A stretch of 48,500 bases of DNA, taken from contig RPFO01000213.1 of the NCBI GenBank assembly GCA_009746045.1, forward strand, positions 8,999,781-9,048,280. The letters are read 5' to 3'. Every line of letters begins with the position of its first letter. The first letter of the stretch is position 1. The position numbers and the translations under genes are program-made. A model generated the notes under the pieces. The model ran no database searches, was not told the origin of the DNA, and saw only the letters and a program-made list of their open reading frames with translations. This document shows positions 1-10,900 of this stretch, in pieces. The DNA is from Mesostigma viride. Taxonomy: Eukaryota; Streptophyta; Mesostigmatophyceae; Mesostigmatales; Mesostigmataceae.

Positions 1-129
1 GTTACTATTACGGTTGCGTATAGCATCTGCTGCTGGCCTGCTAGCTTCTAATTTCGCCATGCGTGCATACTCTGCCTCTCTGGTGACCTACTGGAGCCCC
101 CCCCAAGGTCTTTCCTTGTACTTTAAAGG

Positions 130-258
130 GACTTGAATACCGTAATGCAACCAGAATGTATTTGCAACCAGAATGTATTATAGGCTCATATGCCCCCTCT
201 CTGGGCTATGTGCTACATATACTCCCAACGGAGTTATGTTCCTAATTAATTAATTAAT
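130..258 (+). mobile_element. SINE-like retroposon 3' end with stem-loop and (TAAT)n tail
   Basis: The segment shares its body (CATATGCCCC, about 190) with copies at 24,405, 25,062 (inverted) and 25,943 (inverted). At 221-234 lies a perfect hairpin, ACTCC-CAAC-GGAGT, followed by ATGTTCC and a TAATTAATTAATTAAT tail (243-258). The simple-repeat tail and conserved hairpin suggest retroposition by a LINE reverse transcriptase. The 5' end is not defined. Confidence 0.6.
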
Positions 259-1189
259 GCAACCAGGCAGCGGTTGGCGTGCCAAGAGCTAGGGGTACGG
301 GAAGGATGTAATTGCTCATCCATGTGCCCTCATTTGGCAGAGTCGCAATGTGCACACTTGAGGTACCATCCGTCCCTATCTATCTCTTGGGCGGGAGGGG
401 AGGGGCTCCTTGTAGCCCATCTGCTGTTTTCTGGTTGGGACAAAGTTTTTTTTTCCCCTTCTGGAAAATGACTTTTTATATCAGCAGCAAAGTTGGGGCT
501 TGGTCATTGGTTGTGGAAGGTTCCTGTGGAGTGAGCGGGAAGGGGCTGGATGGGATTGTCCTTGTACGTAGTGGCCCGTCTCCTTATCTCCCGCATCATC
601 AGTGCTCTTGTTACCTGTGCCGGGCGCATCTTCTTTGTTTGTAACCATTATTTCAAGAAGTCCCTCTTGTTCTCTCGTCGCGTGGCGCTCCCTGGTCTCT
701 ACCCACGTGGTGGGCCGGTTCTGCCTGCCGGCCTGCTTGCTTTTCCGTGGTTTTGCTAGTGACATGCCTCAGGAATGTCGTAATCTGGTTGGCTGTGTTA
801 TCAACGTGCCGGCTGCAACGTACCAGAAAAAAAAAGCAATGTGCCCTCCCGCACCTTGCTGGCTTTGTTCCTCGCTTGCGCTTTCCTCGCCTTTCCCATC
901 ACTTCTCCCATCGCTTTTCTCTGCCTTTATATCCCACCGTTTACTTGTGTTTGCTTTCCCTTTACTGGCTTGCACATCCTGTCCCGGCTAGGACGGAGGT
1001 GGCTTTGCACACGTGGGTAGTCACCTGAATGAGTAGTAGTAGTACTTAATAGATCACTTGTACAGCAAACGGTTCGTTTGTAAATGGTTTGCTCCGCTCG
1101 GCGATGTAAATTTGAGCATGTTTCCGTCATCCTTGCGAAGGTGGCCCAAGAAGGGGTCTGAAGCAGAAGCAGCCACAGGCAATCCTGGC

Positions 1190-1412
1190 ACTTGCTCTGG
1201 TACTTGTGACTGGCCGCATGCTCTGGTACTTGTTACTGGCAGATGCTCTGGTACTTGTTACTGGCAGATGCTCTGGTACTTGTTACTGGCAGATGCTTTG
1301 GTACTTGTTACTGGCAGATGCTCTGGTACTTGTAAGTGGCAGATGCTCTGGTACTTGTTACTGGCAGATGCTCTGGTACTTGTTACTGGCAGATGCTCTG
1401 GTACTTGTCACT
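1190..1412 (+). repeat. 25-bp minisatellite, about 9 units
   Basis: The unit GATGCTCTGGTACTTGTTAC plus TGGCA repeats with a 25-bp step (for example 1242 and 1267) with few substitutions. One unit has AAGTGG for TTACTGG. Because 25 is not a multiple of three, the repeat keeps several frames open and makes spurious leucine-rich ORFs. Confidence 0.9.
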
Positions 1413-1900
1413 TTGCCGCTCCACTACTTCGCAAGGCGACCCCTTTGCGGGCATGCGATCCTCCTGCGGCTCTTACAGCCCTGCTTGTTCGACCAACCTG
1501 TACCGGTCGTGTCTGTTTTCTCAGTGTGGTGGGTTTTGCTTGCATCCGCCTGCTCTCATGTTGTTTTTTTCTACCTCAGTCGCCTAACCTTTCCCACTCC
1601 CCCTCCCCTACTCCCGCTTTCCCACTCCCCCCGTCTCCGCCCCGCATCGCGCCAGGTGCGCACGCCGTCTCCCATTTCCCTGCATCACCCGCTTCTCTTG
1701 TCATGTCCGGTCCTACTTCATCAAGGCCGCACGCAACCTTTTTCTTCCATTCCTCATCCCTCTCTCTCCTGCCCTGAGTCAGCGCAATAGGTCCATGGGC
1801 TATCCTGGCTGTCTCTTTTGGCCCTAACACCTGCCCTTCCCACTCCACCCTGTCTGCTTCCACCCCACCCTGAAACCCCCTTGCTCCTCCCCCGCCCCAG

Positions 1901-4900
1901 GTGCGCTCCAAGCACAAAGAGGTCTCGCTCCACGCCGACAGCCAGCTCGGTGACTCCCTCCTCGAGTGCTACAACTGCGGGTGCCGCAACGTGTTCCTGC
2001 TCGGGTTCATCCCGTCCAAGACCGAGTCGGTCGTCGTCCTCCTCTGTCGAGAGCCCTGCCTGGGCGCCAACTGCCTCAAAGACATGAACTGGGACCTCTC
2101 GCAATGGCTACCCCTGCTCGACGGTGATAAGGCCTTCCTCCCCTGGCTCGTGAAGGTCCCGTCAGAAGCAGAACAGCTGCGTGCGCGCCACGTCGTGTCC
2201 AAGCAGATCAACGACCTGGAGGACATCTGGAAGACAAACCCGTCGGCCACGCTCGAGGACTTGGACAAAAAGGGGGGCGTGGATGACGAGGCGGCCCCTG
2301 TGGCGCTCCGGTACGAGGACGCGTACCAGTACCAGAACGTGTTTGGCCCGCTGGTCAAGCTGGAGGCCGACTACGACAAGGCGATCAAGGAGAGCCAGAG
2401 CAAGGACGGGATCAGCGTGCGCTGGGACCTCGGCCTCAACAAGAAGCGTGTGGCCTACTTCATGTTCCCCAAGGTGAGGATGGCTTACGTCACGTGCGGA
2501 AAGGTGAGCATCCTTTTCATGCTCTTGATTAGAATTTTGTTCTGGTGCAGCCGTTTGTTCGTTAGAGTTCTGTTCTGGTGCGGCCTTTTGTTTCTTAGAA
2601 GTTTGTGGTCATGCGAGATGCAAGACAAGGCTCGGAATACACAGGCTTGAGCCAAGTTTTCATTGATACCTACCAGAACCAGTTAGCCAAGTTATCCAGG
2701 GTTAGCATCTTCCAAGGAGTCGCCAAGAACGACTGCCGCTGTCGGTGGAGCCTATGCGATGTAGCCATACCTGTTCCATGTCCGGAACGGTAATCTGTTG
2801 TTGGGTCACGATACCTGTGTTGGGGCGATTTATCAGCTTTTCTGTCGCATCCTGTGTGATGAGGGCAATACGCTGCCTGTTTGTGTACCATTTCTAGTTG
2901 ATCAGGGATTCTAAACCCTTGCCTTATTTAATATCATCCTCTGTTGCCCCCCAGGAGGACAGCAAGCTGCTTTGGGGGGTCTTCCCCTTGTTGATTAATA
3001 AATTATTTTTTAAAAAATTATTTATCGATAGTATGTATTATAGTACCTGTGCCTTTGCCAAATTTGAACATCCTATCCTTTTTCCATCGTTAACTTCATT
3101 CTGTCTCTGTAACTGCCCGGGAGGAGAATCTGCTGCAGTCTGGCCCCCTTCCTGGTGGATAGATTACTTTGAACACCCTTGCTATTCATATCATCGCCTT
3201 CACCATTTTACCTCCTCATGCCCCCCAGGAGGAGAACAAGCCGCGGCTAGTGCCCTTTGTATTTTACTCCGTTATCTAGTAGCACTCTTGCCATTAATGC
3301 CCTTGCTTTAATACCAACTTTCTCTTGATCGTTTCAGGAGGACAACGAGCTGCGGCTTGTGCCCGGTGACGAGCTGCGCCTGCGCCACACGGTGGACGGC
3401 GCCACCTGGCAGTGCGTGGGCCACGTGATCAAGCTGACCGCCGCCGAGGAGGTCGCCCTCGAGCTGCGCTCTAACGCTGGCGTCCCCGTCGAATACACCA
3501 CCGGCTTCTCCGTCGATTTCGTCTGGAAGTCGACCAGCTTTGACCGCATGCAGACGGCGATGCGCAACTTTGCCGTGGACGAGACGTCGGTCAGTGGCTA
3601 TATCTATCACAAGCTGTTGGGCCACGACGTGGAGCAGCAGACGATGCGCGTTACGCTGCCGCGCCGGTCCTCCGTCCCTGGCCTGCCTGATCTCAACCAC
3701 TACCAGGTGGCGGCGGTACGCTCCATCCTTCAGCAGCCAATCAGCCTCATCCAGGGTCCCCCAGGCACGGGCAAGACGGTCACCTCGGCGGCGATCGTGT
3801 ACCACCTGGCCAAGACGGGCCAAGGGCAGGTCATCGTGTGCGCGCCGTCCAACGTCGCGGTCGACCAGCTGGCGGAGAAGATCAGCGCGACGGGGCTCAA
3901 GGTCGTCCGGTTGTGCGCCAAGTCCCGGGAGGCGGTCCAGACGCCGGTGGAGAAGCTCACGCTGCACTTCCAGGTGCGCCAGTTTGACGCGATGGACCGC
4001 GGGGAGATGATGAAGCTGCAGACGCTCAAGGACGAGCAGGGCGAGCTGTCGGCGGCAGACGAGAAGAAGTTCAAGTCGTTGAAGCGGGCGGCAGAGAGGG
4101 AGATATTGCAGAGTGCGGACGTGATCTGTACCACGTGCGCTGGTGCGGGGGATCCCCGCTTGTCAAATTTCCGCTTCAAACAGGTGGGTGCAGGGTGTTT
4201 CGTGGGGCATTCCGCCGCCCCCCCCCCACACACACATCACCACCAACACACACACACACACACACACAGGAAAAAGAAATTTGGGCGGGGAGGGCCGGGG
4301 GGGGGGGGGGGGGGGGCACATGACAGATCATGTCGTATCTTGAAGGACAATGTGTGAAAAATGATTATTCCCTCCTTCTCCCCCTCCCCCCCTTCGCCCC
4401 CTTTCCCCCTTCTCTCCCCTCCCCCCCTTCGCCCCCTTCCCCCCTCGCCCCCTTCCCCCCTTCGTCCCCTCCCCCCCTTCGCCCCCTTCCCCCCTTCGCC
4501 CCCTTCCCCCGATTCCCCGTTTTTCCTCTGCCTCCCGCCCTTCGTCCCTCTCCGAGCCTCGTCCCCCCTCTCTCGTTTCCTCTCCTCATTTTGGTCAATT
4601 ACCTGGTTGGCAGTAGTGCCCCTAGTCCGGTTTGCTATCTAGTACGCCGTCTTCTTCAGCTGGCTTGTTCAGCTTATAAAATTTTTAAAGCTCATTGAGC
4701 TTATTCAGCTTATTCAGCTTGTTCAGCTTGTTCAGCTTGTTCAGCTTGTTCAGCTTGTTCAGCTTGTTCGGCTTGTTCGGCTTGTTCGGCTTGTTCGGCT
4801 TGTTCGGCTTGTTCGGCTTGTTCGGCTTGTTCGGCTTGTTCGGCTTGTTCGGCTTGTTCGGCTTGTTCGGCTTGTTCGGCTTGTTCGGCTTGTTCGGCTT

Positions 4901-7900
4901 GTTCGGCTTGATCGGCTTGTTCAGCTTGTTCAGCTCGTTCATCTTGTCCAGCTTGTTCAGCGCATAGCTTTCCGCGCCTGCTGCCGCTGTGTTGTCAGGC
5001 ACCTGGTTCCGTACTTCCTTCCTCACCTGGCCTCCTCACTTCTATCTGTTTTTAACATTTCACACGAAACCCTAAACCCTATGTGGTTGTGCCACTACAA
5101 TCGGGGTCCTGCCGCCCGCAGGTGCTCATCGACGAGTCGACGCAAGCCACCGAGCCGGAATGCCTCATCCCGCTCGTGCTGGGCGCGAAGCAGGTACGGT
5201 CTACGGCTGTATCTGCATGTGTGATGCCTGCTATGGACGATGCTGCTTCAGATAGACCTGCTATGGACGATGCTGCTACAGATAGACTTGCTATCAAAGA
5301 GACAACCAGCGCAGGCCAGAAATCGGGAGAATCCGGACCATGGTAGCTCGAGCCTGCCGTTATCTTTTCCGCGTTTTCGAGTCGTTCAGGATGATGAAGA
5401 TGAATGGTGATGGAAATGTGTATCCTTGTGCATTGAAATTATGGCTGGCTTACGTGTGGAGCGACTAGATGACCTAGACGGTGGGGCCGGAAACAGCATG
5501 CTTGATCAGGGCGTGTGTTTCTAGCCTAACTGGCCGGGAGTGTCTAGTGGTGAGCACCATTGCTGCGATCGCTCTCCCACCATTTACGAGGAAATACCCG
5601 CAAATGGAAAACCACTGAAAAGGTCTAGCTAGTCAGTCATCACGTTAGCCATGCCATGATTCCAAACGTCCAAGAACTGCACACGGTGCAAAGGCAAAAA
5701 GCCGGAGGACAGCACTTTCAAATGTGCGGCGGGAACCAAAAGCCCGCGGATGCCAGAAAACATCGTGTTGCGGCAGCGACGCGACGATGTGGACAACGAA
5801 TCCAGTGCCAAGCTCGGAACGGCCGCAAAGGAGATCTGGCATCACAGGGTTCAGATGTGCGGAGATACTATGCGATCCAGCCGGTCCACGACCTGTTTGT
5901 AGAGCTTGTGCCAAGGGGCAGCACCGAACAGATGTGGGTGACGTTGCAAAAAACATCGGACTTGACGGAGCATAATGGCTCGGTCATAGTCTTTGACCAA
6001 TAAACGCTGCAAGAGTTCAACAAGAGTCGTGATGAAATCAACACGATAAGAACAAAGACGGGAAAAACGATGTAACTGAGATTGCTATAGACAATGTTGC
6101 TACAGATAGACCTGCTACAGACCATGCTGCTACAGATAGACCTGCTATAGACCATGTTGCTACAGATAGGTCTGCTATAGACAATATTGCCAGAGATAGA
6201 CCTGCTATAGACAATTTAGCTACATATAGACATGCTGTAGACCATGTTGCTAGTGGTAGCTACCGATACACCCGCTGCCTCATCCCGCTGGTGCTGGTCA
6301 CCAAACAGGTACCGTTCATGACTGCCGGTACTGTAATTGGCTGCGTTCATCTTGGTGCGTTGTATCTATCCATAGCTGGCTACACGCACATGCCGGGCAC
6401 TAAACCCAGCAATGAGGATCCATTCGCAATCAAGTCATCCTGTCGATCACTCGCTCGAAGTCTGTCGGTCACAACTCCCGCCTGCCACCTCGCTGCACTC
6501 TCCTGTCAGTCACCTCGCCTCGTCCTTCTCGCTTTTCGTGCAAGCGTTTCCTCGTGGACCTGCATTCATGCCTTATATACTCTCAAACTGTCAGCCGCCT
6601 CGCCCTGACATCCCGCATCTACCTGTCTCTCTCCTCCTCTCTTGCTCTGATAACCGTCACCCAACCCCCTCCCACGGTGCCCAGATGGTCCTCGTCGGCG
6701 ACCACTGCCAGCTGGGCCCAGTCATCATGTGCAAGAAGGCGGCCAAGGCAGGCCTATCACAGTCTCTGTTTGAGCGGCTCATCCTGCTGGGCCACAAGCC
6801 CATCCGGCTCAAGGTAGGTTTCCCAGCTTGTACTGGTATATTGTTATTAAATTAGCCCACTCATTAGCAGTGGCAGGTCGATTGCGATGCGAGCGGCTCA
6901 TGCTGCTGGGTGTGAGCCCGTCCGGCTCATGGTACGTGGCTGTAGCTGGCTGTCTTGTCAAACGTACGTGCCCTAGCCCTACCCAAGCCATGCGTATTTC
7001 ACCCTGCCTGGTACCATCTGACCCTGGCCTGTTGTTTGGAATGCTGTGTACACCGTCCGCATTGGAAGTTTGTTATTATGGGTCAATTTTTGCCGTATTT
7101 GCATTACGAATAACCCTGGATTGTTTGTTGGGGAGCCAGTTAGAGTCCCGGGTTTTTATTATTTAATTAAAACCTTTTGTTTGTTTGTTTGTCCTGCAGC
7201 CGTTCAAGGCACGTGGGTACTTATTTCATTAAATTTCTTTTGTTTGTTTGGTAGATATGGTACACGCCGTCCCCAACCCGGCCCGGCGGCCCCCCTTTCG
7301 GCGGCCACAGGCTATAGTCACTAGTCAGTGGAGGTCTCAGGTCAGTGATACCCTATTTAATTGCTCAAGGCCCATAAGTATCGCACATGAGTAGTACATC
7401 TTACATGTACATCTGTAGACACGCTCAGGCCTCAGCCTCTACAGAGTACCGACCGACGTGCCCTGCCGAGGCAGTAGAGCGTGGATTGCTGGATGCAAAA
7501 GCGGTTCACTTGGTTCGCGCCTCACCCCGCGCTCGGCCTGAGTCTCGCGGTTTTTTTTCGATTTTCACGATACTTCATGTTCCCCGCCTGTCCAAGGTAT
7601 TTTCGAAGGTTTTATGTACTTTTATATAATATAAAGTGTTTGTTTGTTTTCTCACAGGGCGACGACCCCGTGCCCACATGAGTTAATTAATTAATTTTGT
7701 TTGTTTGTTTGTTGAGTCCAGTCCTCAGCCCCCGGAGTTAATTAATTAATTTTCTTTTGTTTTTTTTATGGTTTTCAGCCAGAACATTTTCCAGAAGCTA
7801 ATTATTTAGTTAGAACTTCCAATGCGGACGGTGTAGTGGTATCTTAGCCTGCCTAGTATGTAACATGTACATTGTGTTGGACTCGATCTCTAACTCAGCA

Positions 7901-10900
7901 TCTCTCTTGACAATATCTCCAACTTGTCGTCCAGCATACCCTGGTGACCTGGTGATCCATGGCATGTTGAGGTCATGGTTCGAATCAAACCTCGTTTTGT
8001 CGCGCGCAAGTCGACAGAATTGCTTGTTCATTCTAGCACCCAGGATCTCAACACGCGCCTGCGCGCCTTTGTTCCTACTCTCCCAATCCCTCCCCACTAA
8101 ACCTCCCCCAACACGGGTTGCCCCCACCCCTCCATCCCCCCACCCCTCCGCTCCTGCCATCCCAAACACCTTATCCCCCCCCCCCCCGCCCCCCCCAGGT
8201 GCAATATCGCATGCACCCGTCGCTGTCCGAGTTCCCCTCCAACACCTTCTACGAGGGCACGCTCCAGAACGGGATCACGCTCGACGATCGCATGCACCAG
8301 TCCATCGACTTCCCCTGGCCCATCCCCACCAAGCCGCTGCTCTTCTACGTGCAGATGGGGCAGGAGGAGATCTCGGCCTCCGGCACCAGCTACCTCAACC
8401 GCACGGAGGCCAGTCACGTGGAGAAGATTGTCACCCAGTTCCTCAAGAGCGGGGTTAACCCGGACCAGGTGGGTTGTGTGCGTTGGTTAAAGGGGTGGGC
8501 AACCCGGACCAGGTGGGTTGCATGCGTTGGTTTTAGGGGTGGGCCATATGCCCTCATATTGGGCCATGAGTACTGTGCTTGCCCATGTGCGTAGAAGAGA
8601 GTTCGGGGACCTCTAGATAAAGGCACGCTAGCACGCTAGTCTGCTCCCTCCCTGTGTACCTGTGTATGTGTGCATGACGTGTGTATGCGTGTTTGTGTGT
8701 GTGTGTGTCTGTGTGATTCCTTACGGTCCCAGGCCGTGATCAACCTCTCTGTGTTGTATGCCAGCAAGGCCGCGCTAATATCTGTGTGTGCACGCGTGGT
8801 TCCTCCCATACCCCCAGATCGGCGTGATCACCCCCTACGAGGGCCAACGCGCCTACTGCGTCAACCACATGCAGCGCCATGGACCGCTGCGCACGGCACT
8901 GTACAAGGAGATTGAGGTGGGTTTAAGGGCAGTATGTCGCACATGTAGATGGCTATAATAGAATACCGAAGTGGGTGGAGAGCTATTCATTTCATGTACT
9001 ACTATGTATGTATCGATGGCTATAATAGAATACCAAAGTGGGTGGAAAGCTATTCATTTCATGTACTACTGTGTATGTATCGATTCCCCCCTCAATGCCG
9101 AATGTCCGGCTCCACACTGGGAAGACTCTTGCCGTGGGCCTGACAAACTGCCGTTGCAGCGCAAGCTGTCCTCATGGTGCAGATTTGGAAGGCCGCTGGA
9201 TGGTGCGGTGTCTGGCCACGGTAGTGAAAAGGATGGCGACCCCTTGTCCATAGGCCTTGTTTGCAGACCGTTGTCCCTAGACGTTGCTAATAGGCCTGTG
9301 TTACTAGACCGAGTGGGCCCAGTGGACCAAAGGCCAAGTTATAAATCATGTGGCCCAATCAACATAGACGCGATCTTTGGTGAGTGTGCTAGTCGCGAGC
9401 TTTGGTGAGCCTGCTAGCCCCAAGCCTTTGTGAGAGTGTTAGCTGATGTGTGAGTGTTGCTGTGTAGTTTGCCCCCCTCTTTGTAAGTACTGGCATATAA
9501 GAGGGAGGGAGGGGGTGGAATAAATAAAATGAGCATTTCTAAAATGAGCATCTGAGCATAAATAATGAGCATCTGCCGTCGCCCACATTGTATGCGCACA
9601 CCTACCTTGGCTGCGTGCGTCCAGGTGGCGTCGGTTGATTCCTTCCAGGGCCGCGAGAAGGACTACATCATCTTGTCCTGCGTGCGCAGCAATGAGCGCC
9701 AGGTGAGGGACGCTGCTCCCATGGTCCTTGTGCACGAGATGCCCGTTCCGACGCCGGCTGTCTCTTGGCTGTGGATGGCTGGTCACGGTGTATCGAAGAA
9801 GCTGAGTTGATTCCGCAGTGCTGCATGACTGCATAGTAGCTACAGATGAAGTACAGCGATCGGTCCTGTCTATCCGGCATCCAGTCATTGGTTGCCTCCT
9901 GTCTCCCTCGTATCATCTCGTCCTCTTTTTCTTTAATGAACCGCATGCCACCTGTCCTTTGTTGCTGCGTGCCCTAGTGCCCACCCTTCCCTTCTCCATC
10001 GCCTGTTTTGTCCTTTGTACCTGTCCCGTGCCTGTTCCCCCCCCACTTCCCTTTACCCACTTCCTTGACCCACTTCCCGCTCCCTTTACCCACTCCCTTT
10101 ACCCACTCCCTTTACCCACTCCCTTTACCCACTCCCTTTACCCACTCCCTTTACCCACTCCCTTTACCCACTCCCTTTACCCACTCCCTTTACCCACTCC
10201 CTTTACCCACTCCCTTTACCCACTCCCTTTACCCACTCCCTTTACCCACTCCCTTTACCCACTCCCCGTTCCCTTGACCCACTCCCCGTTCCCTTGACCC
10301 ACCCGTGTCTCTTGTCACCCCCCCTCCCCAACCTCCCCCCCCAATTAATAGATCGTCAACCACCGCGCCCCAATCAACGATACGTTAACCTCCATCAGCC
10401 CCGCCCCCTTCCCCTACGTTTCCCGACAAAATGGATTAATCGACTAATCAATGTTGACATCTTTTGTACTTGATCAACATTGGCGGACTGGTTCGACGGC
10501 CACCTTCTTCCTGCAGGGCATCGGCTTCCTGAACGACCCGCGCCGCCTGAACGTGGCGCTGACGCGTGCGCGCTACGGCATCGTCATCTTGGGCAACCCT
10601 AAGGTGCTCTCCAAGCAGCCGCTGTGGCACAACCTGCTTGTCCACTTCAAGGTATGAGGCGCAGGGGCTGGTCACGGCGTGTCTTGTGGATGTGTCTGCC
10701 TACCTTGAGCGGGTTTGTGCATCCCTAGCGCACGTTTGTGCCTCCTTGTGCTGATTTGTGGTGTACTGCGCAGGTAGGTGCCTGTCTTGTGGCGTTCTGC
10801 GCAGGTAGGTGCTTTTCCTGGGTGCTGGATTGTGCCTGCCGTGTGTGCTGATGTGCGCCTTACTCTGGTGTCTGTGTGCTCCACCCCCAGGAGCGCGAGT

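Larger units (their letters stand above)
1..1900 (+). other. 3' part of an upstream UPF1 intron
   Basis: No exon of UPF1 is visible here. The first recognisable exon opens at 1901 behind a polypyrimidine tract and CAG, and it starts in the middle of the cysteine/histidine-rich domain, so the N-terminal exons must lie before the window. The stretch holds a SINE-like retroposon end (about 130-258), a 25-bp minisatellite (1190-1412) and otherwise unremarkable T/C-rich sequence. Short open frames across the minisatellite are by-products of the repeat. It could instead include a small non-coding exon, which cannot be excluded by reading. Confidence 0.6.
4184..5121 (+). other. UPF1 intron made largely of simple repeats
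   Basis: It contains (CA)n and poly-G tracts (4225-4316), a C-rich array of CCCCCTTCG-like units (4374-4520), a 9-bp minisatellite (about 4691-4960) and a telomere-like motif (5067-5080). No coding sequence is seen. Confidence 0.8.

Noticed and set aside
1058-1790. Leucine/tryptophan-rich ORFs resembling membrane segments
   Set aside because: Produced by the 25-bp minisatellite; the same phrase occurs in several frames.
2474-2650. Read-through of the first UPF1 exon beyond 2473
   Set aside because: The frame continues after GTGAGG into non-conserved sequence, while plant UPF1 continues with EDNELRL, found at 3338.
4685-5026. Asn-Lys-Pro repeat protein on the minus strand
   Set aside because: It is the shadow of a 9-bp minisatellite within a UPF1 intron.
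7960-8010. tRNA-like box B (GGTTCGAATC)
   Set aside because: No matching box A at the right distance and no acceptor stem.
9818-10297. Proline-rich ORFs with repeated [11 protein letters not shown]
   Set aside because: Translation of the 13-bp array in an intron.
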